Source of the DNA: Paraburkholderia youngii
GTDB lineage: Bacteria > Pseudomonadota > Gammaproteobacteria > Burkholderiales > Burkholderiaceae
NCBI RefSeq assembly: GCF_013366925.1
Contig: NZ_JAALDK010000002.1
Coordinates: 1,116,001 to 1,180,000, forward strand
DNA length: 64,000 nucleotides
Reading direction: 5' to 3'
Of this stretch, positions 56,001 to 63,823 are shown piece after piece (positions within the stretch are counted from its first letter, which is position 1; every line of letters starts with the position of its first letter). The notes under the pieces were generated by a model. The model saw nothing but the letters and a program-made list of their open reading frames with translations, was not told the origin of the DNA and made no database searches. Both the position numbers and the translations under genes were made by a program.

Positions 56001-56182
56001 GTGTCGCCGCCGTCGAGCAGGCCGTAAAACGACACGCCGGAGACCAGCACGATCCCGCACAGCGCGATGAAGAAACCGAGCGTGGGCCACGGCTTGCCGA
56101 GCCGATACAGCAGCGGAATGACGAAGCCGCCGCCGAGCCCGAGAATGAAGATCTGCAACGGATGAAACAGCGCGGCTACCAT
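53087..56182 (-). CDS. Fused double antiporter-like subunit of an Mrp/Mnh complex
   Basis: A 1031-aa polytopic protein built from two NuoL/M/N-like modules. Module 1 (about 1-490) has Glu139 in NLFVFLEIVSI and Lys222 in IELKPFPANGWGLDVYETAPS. Module 2 (about 520-1000) has Glu570 in FYSWEIITLSS and Lys644 in LIKAGAIGVHVWLPGAYTEAEDDV. These are the Glu/Lys pairs of proton-pumping helices, so both halves may translocate ions. Mrp operons usually encode MrpA and MrpD separately. The ATG at 56182 overlaps the mnhC stop by 7 bases. It is the last gene of the operon. Confidence 0.85.
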   Translation of the reverse strand: MVAALFHPLQIFILGLGGGFVIPLLYRLGKPWPTLGFFIALCGIVLVSGVSFYGLLDGGDTIEVLTAGALPPVSINLRFGLWEGLFTFSVNVVALLGALHLWDRLRGNYAALLLYLILVMGIDGMVMTRDLFNLFVFLEIVSIATYGLFGLERTPAALAAAFKYILATVIASTLFLLGAVLLYYVSGTLNIDELLSLREQIGGPIGTVAILLVFASLVIELKPFPANGWGLDVYETAPSGVAAMVSVGVSAGVFFALLKLLPLFDGQLTLLAVSGGVTFLFSNLLAIKQTKPQRVLGYSSIGQMALLMLSLALLRQVGADASIPLVVGGLFINHLFAKAGLFWLTGVLRRHGDDARAILSRSPLLIGLLGLFLVAIAGLPPFPGFWAKWELVMRLTAAGKPYWIVLILTGSLLEAGYMFHWFVRALAPSDVEAKTRPNLAALLPLFGVAVLLIAAAYMAAVFSGVASAWIFSPLTAGALFYAADRLPGRVKGVLAVIAIGLIGSLLCEGAGRIAGLFAWLLLAGSLVIAAASLYRDDVRPGFYPMLVVLSLSIPALLRSSTSLEFFYSWEIITLSSCFLIAKCRRAGPHVLTFLLFSLLAAFFLLAGFANVAAIDDTIALSALIHSGPEANFAFVLLAAGFLIKAGAIGVHVWLPGAYTEAEDDVTAMLSAVVSKVAMFGLLIGTYLTIRSEVGLELAHVMTWIGMLTALFGALMALRQNDFKRMLALSSMSQTGYIVTAIGLMSHLGWVTALYLVANHMFVKGILFLALAGVILRTGTRNFAAVGGLAREMPLTFAMVVIALVSMSGLPPLMGFGGKWLLLSAMTDKGWYGLAVCGLLATCAGFLYMLRLLNGVFLKPRPPQRPQVREAPVMLLVPQFLFVVGIAILSFFPKVLLEPVSAAIDPQFAATLVWGGMSLESIYGFWNPTPVVIVVLTVTAVVFGLGALYYRSRRGKARNAPDFYHFYRPMLSRTVPPVAQIFWRGLSHFALAAAARIRRVYTGNGQTYALYVLLYFLVIYFASAGLSPAGTP

Positions 56183-56550
56183 TTCGACTCGGTGAAGGCG
56201 TCGATGGAGAGCGTCTTTTTGGCGGCGTAAAGACGGATTGCGAACGACAGCATGATGGCGGTGACCGATAGCCCTATCACGATCGCGGTGACGACGAGCG
56301 CCGATGGAATCGGATCGATCGCGCGGTGCGCGGCGGCGGATTTGCTGAGCGCCGCATCGATGATCGGCGCAGTGCCGCCCGTGATGTAGCCGGTCGCGAC
56401 CATCACGATGTGCAGGCCCGTGTCGATCACCGCGAAGCCAATGATGATGCGCAGGATGTTGCGGTGGGTCAGCATGCCCCACAGGCCGATCAAGGAAAGG
56501 CAGAAGCCCGTGATCAGCAGGATCTTCGAAACCGGGATGCCCGTGCTCAT
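56176..56550 (-). CDS. mnhC: Na+/H+ antiporter subunit C (NuoK-like)
   Basis: A 124-aa, three-helix membrane subunit of MnhC/NuoK type: LITGFCLSLIGLWGMLTHRNILRIIIGFAVIDTGLHIVMV, then SALVVTAIVIGLSVTAIML. NuoK-type glutamates are partly replaced here. It is needed for assembly of the cation/proton antiporter. It lies 16 bases after the mnhB-like gene and overlaps the next gene. Confidence 0.88.
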   Translation of the reverse strand: MSTGIPVSKILLITGFCLSLIGLWGMLTHRNILRIIIGFAVIDTGLHIVMVATGYITGGTAPIIDAALSKSAAAHRAIDPIPSALVVTAIVIGLSVTAIMLSFAIRLYAAKKTLSIDAFTESKW

Positions 56551-56566
56551 GCGCTCTCCTTTTCGT

Positions 56567-57268
56567 TCAGCTTCTGAACCGGTCGATGATGACGCTAAGC
56601 TCCGCGCCGACCTTGACGCCGAGCAGCGTGGAAATCAGCGGGATCGCGCCGGCGCTGAAGAACGTGCCGAACTGGCCGCGCGGCAGAAAGCGCGCGTCGA
56701 GAAAACCGCCCGCGAGCACGAGGCCCAGAATGCCGATGCAAACGTAGAGCACGCCCGCGAGCGATTCGACGACGCTCAGCAGCGCGAGGTTCAGCGTCGA
56801 GCGGGGCCGCGCGAGCAGCATCAGCATCACCGCGGATGCGACGATCGCGCCGCCCTGGAAGCCGCCGCCCGCCGACAGATGGCCGTTGACGATTACGTAG
56901 CCGCCGAAGGTGAAGATCATCGGCAGCAGCACCTGTTTGCCGGTATGTACGATCTCGCCGGCGGGCCGGCGCGCAAGCGCGGCTTCTTCCGCCACAGCGG
57001 TGGGCGTTGCGCTTTCCTCATTCAGCAGCACGCCGACGCTCGCCGCGACCATGAACAGCACCGCGACTTCGCCGAGCGTGTCGAAGCCGCGAAACGTGAT
57101 CAGGATGCCGGTCACGATGTTCGGAGCGCCGAGTTCGAGCGGCCCTCTGACGACGTAGTACCAGGCGAGCGGGCGCAGCCCCTGCAACTCCGAATAGCCG
57201 CCGACAATTCGCCAGAACACGACCGCGAACAGCAGCACCGTCAGCAGCGCGAACACGCGACGCATCAT
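56567..57268 (-). CDS. mnhB: Na+/H+ antiporter subunit B (MbhE-MnhB type)
   Basis: A 233-aa membrane protein, longer than the stand-alone MnhB (about 140 aa). Residues 1-85 resemble the MbhE-like segment that ends MrpA (ITFRGFDTLGEVAVLFMVAASVGVLLNEE). Residues about 105-225 are MnhB (TFGGYVIVNGHLSAGGGFQGGAIVASAVMLMLLA). The ATG at 57268 overlaps the mnhG stop (ATGA); an ATG at 57265 is equally possible. Confidence 0.85.
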   Translation of the reverse strand: MMRRVFALLTVLLFAVVFWRIVGGYSELQGLRPLAWYYVVRGPLELGAPNIVTGILITFRGFDTLGEVAVLFMVAASVGVLLNEESATPTAVAEEAALARRPAGEIVHTGKQVLLPMIFTFGGYVIVNGHLSAGGGFQGGAIVASAVMLMLLARPRSTLNLALLSVVESLAGVLYVCIGILGLVLAGGFLDARFLPRGQFGTFFSAGAIPLISTLLGVKVGAELSVIIDRFRS

Positions 57269-57609
57269 GATTCGGCCTTCCCGGCGGTGCGCGCGTCTTC
57301 GTCGGCGAGCGCGTCGGTGATCGTGGACGGGGTCATCGGCGTGCGGATCAGCCAGGCGGCGCGCGATAATGCATGCGAGGACAGCGGGTTGGTCACGAGC
57401 ACGAAGTAGATCAGCAGGATCAGACGGAAGGTCCAGCTGGGGTGGTAGAACGCGAGGCCGATCAGCACGAGCATGTTGCCGAGCGTCGACGCCTTGGTGC
57501 CGGCCTGAATGCGCGTATAGGCATCCGGCATGCGCAGCAGCCCGAGGCCGGCGGAGAACAGAAAGACGGCGCCCAACAGGATGAACACGCTGCCGGTCAG
57601 TTCGAACAT
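57265..57609 (-). CDS. mnhG: Na+/H+ antiporter subunit G
   Basis: A 114-aa membrane protein with the MnhG/PhaG core GAVFLFSAGLGLLRMPDAYTRIQAGTKASTLGNMLVLIG. Three helices are expected. It lies 3 bases after the DUF4040 gene and overlaps the mnhB start by 4 bases, so the genes are translated together. Confidence 0.9.
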   Translation of the reverse strand: MFELTGSVFILLGAVFLFSAGLGLLRMPDAYTRIQAGTKASTLGNMLVLIGLAFYHPSWTFRLILLIYFVLVTNPLSSHALSRAAWLIRTPMTPSTITDALADEDARTAGKAES

Positions 57610-57612
57610 GCG

Positions 57613-57855
57613 CTAGCCCTTCTGATAGCCGGTTTTGCGGATCGCGTACAGAAAGACGAAAGTCGTGAGTCCCGAGCCGATCGCGGCTTCGGCCATCGCG
57701 ACGTCCGGCGCGGCGAGCAGCAGGAAGGCGACCGCCGCGAACAGGCTCGCGAGTCCGGAGCTCACCATCGCGGCCAGCAGATTCTTCAGGCAGACGGCCA
57801 ACACCCCGCTCACGAGGATGCTCGCGCACATCAGCAGCAGGAGCAGTTCGAGCAT
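57613..57855 (-). CDS. DUF4040/MbhD-like antiporter subunit
   Basis: An 80-aa hydrophobic protein with the MbhD signature LLLAAPDVAMAEAAIGSGLTTFVFL. In canonical Mrp this segment is part of the MrpA C-terminus; here, as in Mbh-type complexes, it is a separate subunit. It lies between the mnhF and mnhG genes with 3-base gaps on each side. Confidence 0.87.
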   Translation of the reverse strand: MLELLLLLMCASILVSGVLAVCLKNLLAAMVSSGLASLFAAVAFLLLAAPDVAMAEAAIGSGLTTFVFLYAIRKTGYQKG

Positions 57856-57858
57856 CGC

Positions 57859-58119
57859 TCACAGCCCCCTTTCAAGAAAGCGCGCAATCGCGAGCACCGC
57901 GAGAAAGCTGAGCAGTGCGTACACGAGCGCGACGTCGATATAGACGAAACGACCGGAGAACTGCGCATACAGCGCGATTAGCGACAGCGAGATGACCGTC
58001 AGCACGTCGATCGCGACGATGCGGTCGACGACGGTTCTGCCGATCACGAGACGGATCACGCCGAACAGGATCGCGAACAAGATCAGCACGCCGGCGATCC
58101 GGAGCATGATCTCAGCCAA
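57859..58119 (-). CDS. mnhF: Na+/H+ antiporter subunit F
   Basis: An 86-aa three-helix protein with the MnhF/PhaF core RLVIGRTVVDRIVAIDVLTVISLSLIALYA and VYIDVALVYALLSFLAVLAIARF. It overlaps the end of mnhE by 8 bases. MnhF homologues are also linked to bile-salt or cholate export in some bacteria, but as part of this operon an antiporter role is expected. Confidence 0.9.
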   Translation of the reverse strand: MAEIMLRIAGVLILFAILFGVIRLVIGRTVVDRIVAIDVLTVISLSLIALYAQFSGRFVYIDVALVYALLSFLAVLAIARFLERGL

Positions 58120-58639
58120 AGACTTTCTCCAGATGCTTTTCGAACGGTGTGACGAGTGCGTTGGTCGCTTCGTCGATATCGGTCGTCTTCACGTCGAGCC
58201 AGTGAATGAAAAGTATGTCGTCCCGAACGTCCATCACGAGCGAGCCCGGCGTGAGCGCAATCGAATTGGCGAGCGCGAGACGGCCGAGCGGTGTTTGGAG
58301 GCGGGTGCGAACCTTGACGATGCCGGGCTTGATGTCGATACGCGGCGAGTACACCAGCGCCATCACATTCAGATTGGCGCGTACGAGCTCGACGATGAAA
58401 GTCACGCTATACGCGGCGAAGTGATACGGCGCGGCTGGCGTTAGACGTAGGCGCTGCCATGCTTCGCTCGACGATACGAAGACACGCGCGACGACGAAGG
58501 TAATGACGAGACCGACAAGAGCGGGTTCGACCGCGAGCGATGCATTCGCGACCATCCAGATGACGAACAGGACGACCCAGAGGCCGGGCATTCCCCGAGG
58601 AACGAACGACGACACCGGTTTTCCGTTGTTCGAAGGCAT
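58112..58639 (-). CDS. mnhE: Na+/H+ antiporter subunit E
   Basis: A 175-aa protein with two N-terminal helices and a cytoplasmic domain of MnhE type: VELVRANLNVMALVYSPRIDIKPGIVKVRTRLQTPLGRLALANSIALTPGSLVMDV and FIHWLDV. The start at 58639 (MPSNNGKP) has AGGA before it; the extra upstream residues of the frame are not MnhE-like. It is the first gene of the leftward E-F-D'-G-B-C-(double antiporter) operon. Confidence 0.9.
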   Translation of the reverse strand: MPSNNGKPVSSFVPRGMPGLWVVLFVIWMVANASLAVEPALVGLVITFVVARVFVSSSEAWQRLRLTPAAPYHFAAYSVTFIVELVRANLNVMALVYSPRIDIKPGIVKVRTRLQTPLGRLALANSIALTPGSLVMDVRDDILFIHWLDVKTTDIDEATNALVTPFEKHLEKVFG

Positions 58640-59030
58640 GTCATCGGTTCCTAAGGAGGCCTTGCGGAAAATTCTAAGTGACAATTTATGGCAAATCAAA
58701 CCCGACGCCGATCACCGCTCGTTGATTGAAAAAACCGCGATAGATGGATGTGTGCAAACAATACCCGTCCTGACGTATCTCGCTAAGTGGCTGTTTTGTA
58801 TGAATATTCGTCTTTCCCGCAATTCCATGTTTGCAAACAGATACGGTCTGGCGCGCGGCGCGCTGCAAAACGGATTTGCAAATGAAATCTGTACTGATGC
58901 CCTTTGGCATGCCGTGCACTCAGGCAAGTACCACCTTCGTATCGGGGCACGACTCGACGGTGGCCATTCCGAAACCAGAATGAAAAAAGACTGCAGAGAT
59001 TTCTCTGCAGCTCTTTGACTTTCAAGGCGT
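58640..59030. other. Intergenic region between the antiporter operon and MFS gene
   Basis: 391 bases, AT-richer than the genes. It should hold the promoter of the leftward antiporter operon. A plus-strand frame from 58503 to 59018 runs through it and even through the terminator stem, has no ribosome site and no family, and was not accepted. Two TTTGCAAA palindromes occur at about 58828 and 58872. Confidence 0.45.
58991..59010 (-). terminator. Rho-independent terminator of the MFS gene
   Basis: CTGCAGAGA-TT-TCTCTGCAG, 9-bp perfect arms. Read on the minus strand it is followed by TCTTTTTTC, a clear U-tract, and lies 21 bases after the MFS stop codon. Confidence 0.88.
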
Positions 59031-60476
59031 CTATGCTTCGCGCGTTCGGAAATTTTGCTGCGGTGTGGCTTCCGTCAACGCATCATCGCTGCCTTCCTCC
59101 AGCGAAATATGCCGGGTTTCGCGTCCCTTGACCCACCAGATCGCGGCGGCAATGGGACCGGGCAGCGCAAGCGCCAGCAGCACGAGCAACGGTGCGGAAG
59201 TTGTGCCCGTCGTGCTGAAGGCGCTGGTGAGCAGTAGCGGCGTGATCATTGCGCCCACTCGACCGAAAGCAACGGACACGCCCAAACCCGAGGCGCGCAA
59301 CCGCGTCGGCAGGATTTCAGACGAAACCACGTAAGCCGAGATGTAACCCCACGTGACGCCAAACTGGATCAGGCAGTAGCCGACCACCATGGAAGGCAGC
59401 GTTTGCGCAAAGTACACCACCAGGATAGCGAGCACGGTGAACGTGTAGCTCGTGAACAGCGACGAGCGACGCCCCCACGACTCGAGCACACGCGATGCCA
59501 GCAAGCCGCCGAGCAAAGCCGCTACGTTGCCGTAAATGTAGTAGATCGGCATCGCAGCAGCAGGCACTTTCATGTACGGCAGAATGACGAGCGCCATCAA
59601 CGACAGTACGCCATACACTACGACTGCCTGCGAGAAGTTCAGCGCACTGGCAAGGCCGCACGGTCCGCGATAGCGGCCAACCAGCTCACCCACATTGCGC
59701 CAGAACGTCGGGTGTGCGGGCACGATCGCGGTGGGCTGATAGCGCTTCTGCGCTTCGGTAGCCGCGCTGATCCCGGCGCGCTTCGCATACGCGGCAATTT
59801 CATCGACGATTGCTTCAGCTTCGGTCACGCGCCCTTGCTGCAGAAGCCAGCGCGGCGATTCGGGAATCACGCGGCGAATCCAGAAGAAAATCAGGGCCAT
59901 CGTGGTACCCAGGCCGAAACCCACGCGCCACGCGATGTCGGGCGGCAGGAGATTCAGCGCGTAGTACGAAACAACGGCGGACAGCACGGCACCGAGGGGA
60001 AAACCCGACAGGATCAGCGCGTCGGTACGTCCGCGATTGCGGCGCGGAATGAATTCGCCCATGGTGGCCGTCACGGCGGAGTATTCGCCGCCCACGGCGA
60101 GCGCGGTCAGCGCGCGGAACACGAGAAAGGAGTGGTAATCCCACGCGAAGATGGTTGCCACGCTGAACGCGGCATACCAGAGGAGCGTAGCCAGGAACAG
60201 GCGTTTGCGGCCGAAGCGATCCGCCAGGTAGCCGAACGCGACCGCGCCGATCAGAATGCCGAGCACCCACACGCTTACGGCCAGCGAGCTTTGGGCCGCG
60301 TCGAGGTGCCAAAGCGCCTTGATCGTGCCGAATACGCTACCGATGATATTGGTTTCAAAAGAGTCGAGCGTCCAGCCCACTCCCAGCGCGACCGTCAGCA
60401 AGGTGTGGAAGCGGGTCCACGGCATGTGATCGAGCCGGGTTAAGGCGTCGGTCTTGATGGTGGTTCGGGAAGTCAT
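59031..60476 (-). CDS. MFS transporter at the distal end of the phn cluster
   Basis: A 481-aa MFS permease of the metabolite/sugar:H+ symporter type: LDSFETNIIGSVFG in helix 1, GYLADRFGRKR in loop 2-3, GEYSAVTATMGEFIPRRNRGRTDA in helix 4-5, PESPRWLLQQGRV after helix 6. AAAGGAA precedes the ATG. It lies 90 bases after phnP in the same direction and ends at its own intrinsic terminator, so it may be the last gene of the C-P lyase operon. A phosphonate or phosphonate-derived product is a possible substrate (inference). Confidence 0.85.
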   Translation of the reverse strand: MTSRTTIKTDALTRLDHMPWTRFHTLLTVALGVGWTLDSFETNIIGSVFGTIKALWHLDAAQSSLAVSVWVLGILIGAVAFGYLADRFGRKRLFLATLLWYAAFSVATIFAWDYHSFLVFRALTALAVGGEYSAVTATMGEFIPRRNRGRTDALILSGFPLGAVLSAVVSYYALNLLPPDIAWRVGFGLGTTMALIFFWIRRVIPESPRWLLQQGRVTEAEAIVDEIAAYAKRAGISAATEAQKRYQPTAIVPAHPTFWRNVGELVGRYRGPCGLASALNFSQAVVVYGVLSLMALVILPYMKVPAAAMPIYYIYGNVAALLGGLLASRVLESWGRRSSLFTSYTFTVLAILVVYFAQTLPSMVVGYCLIQFGVTWGYISAYVVSSEILPTRLRASGLGVSVAFGRVGAMITPLLLTSAFSTTGTTSAPLLVLLALALPGPIAAAIWWVKGRETRHISLEEGSDDALTEATPQQNFRTREA

Positions 60477-60566
60477 GTCGATATGTTCCTTTCCTGATTC
60501 GTTGTGATATTCGTCGTACTAAGTAAAGTGACATCTTGAAGACACATGCGATTCATGCCGTGCGGA

Positions 60567-61376
60567 TTAGCTGGCCATGGCGGCCCCCTCGGACGTCTGT
60601 GCAGTCCGAAAATCACGGGGAAGCACGTGAGCCATGCCGTCCCGCGCGATCAAAACACCTTCTGGCATGACGTTTTCTGATTGCTCAAGTAGCCACGTAT
60701 CGAACGTATGGGATGCATGCGTCATCCATGCACGTACTGGCCGCAGCTGCTTGACTAGCGCACATGCGGTATTCCAGTCGTTGTGGTTGGTCGGCTGATC
60801 CGTTGGCGGTAAAGAACAGTCGAGAGCCAGCGAAAGTGCTTCCCATCTCTGCAGCCACTCCAGCGTGGAAGGCGGCAACCCGATCGTGTCAGTCAGATAG
60901 GCGAAGCGTTCGCCCTCTGGCCCTTCGATTGCATAGCCGAACGTTGGTTTGGAATGGATCAGCGGCAGCGCCGTAAAACGCAGGTCGCCGACATCGAACG
61001 TGCCGAATTTCTCTGCCTGATTAAATGCGAGCAGGCCCGGGTTGCGATACAGATCGGCGCAACCGTTGCTGTCTGGCGGGGCCCAGGTCGGGATGGATTT
61101 CCCGACGCCCCAGCGCAGATGGAACAACCCTTGCACGTGGTCTGGATGGAAGTGCGTGAGTGCGATCGCGTCGAAACTTCCAGCGGGAAAACGCTCGGAT
61201 AGGTCCATCAGTCCGGCATCGAGCAGAACGCGGGTCGTGTCCGTTTCGATCAATGCGCTGCAGGGGCGACGAACGCAAGCGGGTAAGGCTCGCGCTCGTG
61301 TACATGCGGGGCAGTTGCAGCCGTAGAGCGGTACGCCGCCTGCCGCGCCGGTGCCGAGGAAAGTAACGCGCATCAT
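60567..61376 (-). CDS. phnP: Phosphoribosyl 1,2-cyclic phosphate phosphodiesterase
   Basis: A 269-aa metallo-beta-lactamase-fold enzyme. The signature THFHPDHVQG (HxHxDH) and downstream metal ligands (LTDTIG, MTHASH) are present, as is the N-terminal FLGTGAAGGVPLYGCNCPAC with the structural zinc-binding cysteines typical of PhnP. It opens the cyclic ribose phosphate made by C-P lyase. Its start overlaps the phnN stop (ATGATG at 61376-61371). Confidence 0.9.
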   Translation of the reverse strand: MMRVTFLGTGAAGGVPLYGCNCPACTRARALPACVRRPCSALIETDTTRVLLDAGLMDLSERFPAGSFDAIALTHFHPDHVQGLFHLRWGVGKSIPTWAPPDSNGCADLYRNPGLLAFNQAEKFGTFDVGDLRFTALPLIHSKPTFGYAIEGPEGERFAYLTDTIGLPPSTLEWLQRWEALSLALDCSLPPTDQPTNHNDWNTACALVKQLRPVRAWMTHASHTFDTWLLEQSENVMPEGVLIARDGMAHVLPRDFRTAQTSEGAAMAS

Positions 61377-61930
61377 GATGGCTCCGCACAGCGGAGAATT
61401 AGCGAAACCAGTGCCTCTCCCGCCTGTCCGAGATCACCGTCGTTGCGGATGATCTCCACTTTGCCGGCACGCTGCTCGAGCAAATGGTTGCGCCGCAGGC
61501 GCTGCTCCACCTGCTCGACCGTTTCGCGACCGCGCGCCAGAAGGCGTTCACGCAGTACCGCTTGCGGCACTGCAATTTCCACCGGCACGAGGTGGGGGTA
61601 GCGCGTGCGTGCATGCGGCAGATATTCGCGCGACCCGTTCATCACGACGGTCAACCCTTTATCCAGCCAATGGTCGATCTCGGCCCCGATACCGTATTGC
61701 AGCCCATTGCTCGTCCAGTTCAGCGCGAACAGGTCCGAACTGCTGCGCGCCGCGAACTCTTCGGGACTCAGCGCGACGTGATTCTCGCTACCGGCGTCCG
61801 CTGCGCGCGTGATGTAGCGATGAGCAAAGCAGATCCCCACGTGGCCGGACAACTGCTCGCGCGCATAGCGCAGCAGGCTATCCTTGCCGCTGCCGGAAGG
61901 ACCGCTTACGTAGATCAGATTGCCTGACAT
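61373..61930 (-). CDS. phnN: Ribose 1,5-bisphosphokinase
   Basis: A 185-aa P-loop kinase of guanylate-kinase fold: Walker A YVSGPSGSGKDSLL, HRYITR, and VVMNGSREYLPHARTRYP match PhnN. It phosphorylates ribose 1,5-bisphosphate to PRPP at the end of the C-P lyase pathway. The start at 61930 (MSGNLIYV) is 10 bases after the phnM stop; the longer frame upstream reads into phnM. Confidence 0.9.
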   Translation of the reverse strand: MSGNLIYVSGPSGSGKDSLLRYAREQLSGHVGICFAHRYITRAADAGSENHVALSPEEFAARSSSDLFALNWTSNGLQYGIGAEIDHWLDKGLTVVMNGSREYLPHARTRYPHLVPVEIAVPQAVLRERLLARGRETVEQVEQRLRRNHLLEQRAGKVEIIRNDGDLGQAGEALVSLILRCAEPS

Positions 61931-61940
61931 GGAAGCGGCC

Positions 61941-63095
61941 TCAGTGATGCACGCGGCTCGCGCCGAGCACGAGCTTGCCGCGAGACCACACCTGGTCGGC
62001 ATGCGGCAACCCACCTATCCGCTGGACTGCGACCAGATCGGCGCGCTGTCCGACCGCGATCTCGCCGCGGTCGTTTAGCCCGGCTGCCCGCGCCGGATTG
62101 CGCGTCACGAGCGCGACCGCGTGCGCGAGCGAAACGTCCGCGACCTCGGGCAGCTTGAACGTGGCTGGCAGCAACGAGGCAGGCGAGTAGTCGCCGCACA
62201 GGCAGTCTGCGACGCCTGCCAGCACGGCATCGAGCGCACGCATGTTGCCCGACTGCGACTTGCCGCGCAGAATGTTCGGCGCGCCGAACAGCGTGGCTAT
62301 GCCGCTGCTGCGCGCGGCCTGGGCCGTTTCGAGGTTGATCGGGAACTCCGAGATCGTCGCACCGAGATCGCGTACCACGTCGACCTTGGCGGCCGAATCG
62401 TCGTCGTGGCTTGCAATTGCGACACCCTTGGCGCGCGCCAGCGCAGCCAGTTGCTGCATGCGTTCGATCGCGCCTCTGGCCGCCTCTGCCTTCTGCTTCA
62501 TGATCTCGTCGAGCGTGGCATCGTCGGCTTTGTAGGCGTTCGCAAGGTATTTGCGGAACGACTCCACGTCGCGAAACTGACCCTGGCCCGGGCTGTGATC
62601 CATGAACGAGATCAGGTCGATCACGCCTTCGTCCATCAGCGACGACAGAACCGGAGGGGCGGTGACGTCGGTCACCTCGAAGCGTGCATGGAATCTGTTA
62701 TCGATTAGCGCATGCGCTTGCCAGGCGTGGATCGAGCGGCCGAGCTCGGCTGCCGTTTCGTTGTTGCGTACGCCGAACTCGCGGTTCGCGAAAGACAGCG
62801 CATGAAATACCGTGGTGATGCCCGCAGACGCATTGCGCTTGTCTGCCTGCGCGCAAGCGAAGTCGATCGGGAAATACACGCCGGGACGAGGCTCCACCTC
62901 TTTTTCAAGCGAGTCGCAGTGCAGGTCGATCATACCTGGGATCAGCGTATGTTCTTGCAGGTCGACCACGGTCGCTCCGGCGGTATGTTCTGGGTCGAGC
63001 GCCGCGATTTTGCCGTCCTCGATGAGTACGGCGAGTCTTTCACGCACTTCGTCAGCGAGAACGACGGTTGCGTTCGTCAGGAGTTGGCGGCTCAT
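61941..63095 (-). CDS. phnM: Alpha-D-ribose 1-methylphosphonate 5-triphosphate diphosphatase
   Basis: A 384-aa amidohydrolase-superfamily enzyme. Metal ligands are in GMIDLHCDSLEKEVEPRPGV and SHDDDS; FMDHSPGQGQFRD is a PhnM hallmark. It cleaves the triphosphate side chain to the 5-phosphate before C-P lyase acts. Its ATG overlaps the phnL stop by 4 bases. Confidence 0.93.
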   Translation of the reverse strand: MSRQLLTNATVVLADEVRERLAVLIEDGKIAALDPEHTAGATVVDLQEHTLIPGMIDLHCDSLEKEVEPRPGVYFPIDFACAQADKRNASAGITTVFHALSFANREFGVRNNETAAELGRSIHAWQAHALIDNRFHARFEVTDVTAPPVLSSLMDEGVIDLISFMDHSPGQGQFRDVESFRKYLANAYKADDATLDEIMKQKAEAARGAIERMQQLAALARAKGVAIASHDDDSAAKVDVVRDLGATISEFPINLETAQAARSSGIATLFGAPNILRGKSQSGNMRALDAVLAGVADCLCGDYSPASLLPATFKLPEVADVSLAHAVALVTRNPARAAGLNDRGEIAVGQRADLVAVQRIGGLPHADQVWSRGKLVLGASRVHH

Positions 63096-63814
63096 TGCGT
63101 GATCGCTTCAGAAAGAGGGGAGTGGACAACCGGCGGTGCAAGTTCGATCACCTGGTCGGCAAGGCGCTCTACGAGGTCCGGGTGGTGGAAGATGGCGAGC
63201 ATCGCCACACCTTCGGCCTTGATCCCTTGCAGGATCTCCACAACCTTGTCGGTGGTGCGCGGATCGAGGCTTGCGGTCGGTTCGTCGAGGAGTAACAGGC
63301 GCGGGCGAGCGACGAGGCCCCGCGCCAGGTTGACGCGCTGCTTTTCACCACCCGAGAAGGTCGCAGGGGGCACTTCCCAAAGACGCTCGGGCACGTTCAG
63401 CGCATCGAGCATTCCACGCGCGTTGTCGCGCGCTTCGGCACGCGCGGTGCCGCGCACGAGCAGCGGCTCGGCCACGACATCGACGGCGGCCTTGCGCGGC
63501 AGGCAGTGCAGGAATTGCGTGACGAAGCCAATCTCGTCTTTGCGCAGCGCGAGCACTTCGTGCTCGGACGCCTGCGCGAGATCGACCGTCTCACCGGCTG
63601 CGGTGCGGAACAGCAGGCTTCCGGCGCTCGCGAGGTAAGTACGGTAGATGCATTTGAGCACCGACGATTTGCCGGCACCGGTCGGGCCGATCAGCGCGGA
63701 CAGGCGGCCCGGCTCGACGGCAAACGAGACGTTCGCGCAGGACGGGATGGTCTTGCGCTGATCGTGCAGCGCAAAGTGCTTGCTCAGATTTTTAACGGTC
63801 AGGATCGCGGACAT
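63092..63814 (-). CDS. phnL: C-P lyase complex ABC-type protein PhnL
   Basis: A 240-aa ATPase-like protein. Walker A ALIGPTGAGKSSVLKC, Q-loop VTQFLHCLPRKAAVDVVAEPL, signature FSGGEKQRV and Walker B LLLLDEPTASLD are intact. PhnL is part of the C-P lyase core complex rather than a transporter. It starts 9 bases after the phnK stop codon. Confidence 0.93.
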   Translation of the reverse strand: MSAILTVKNLSKHFALHDQRKTIPSCANVSFAVEPGRLSALIGPTGAGKSSVLKCIYRTYLASAGSLLFRTAAGETVDLAQASEHEVLALRKDEIGFVTQFLHCLPRKAAVDVVAEPLLVRGTARAEARDNARGMLDALNVPERLWEVPPATFSGGEKQRVNLARGLVARPRLLLLDEPTASLDPRTTDKVVEILQGIKAEGVAMLAIFHHPDLVERLADQVIELAPPVVHSPLSEAITQ

Positions 63815-63823
63815 TGGTTTACC

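Noticed and set aside
58503..59018. A 171-codon plus-strand frame between the antiporter operon and the MFS gene.
   Set aside because: It runs antisense through mnhE and through the intrinsic terminator of the MFS gene, without ribosome site or family motif.
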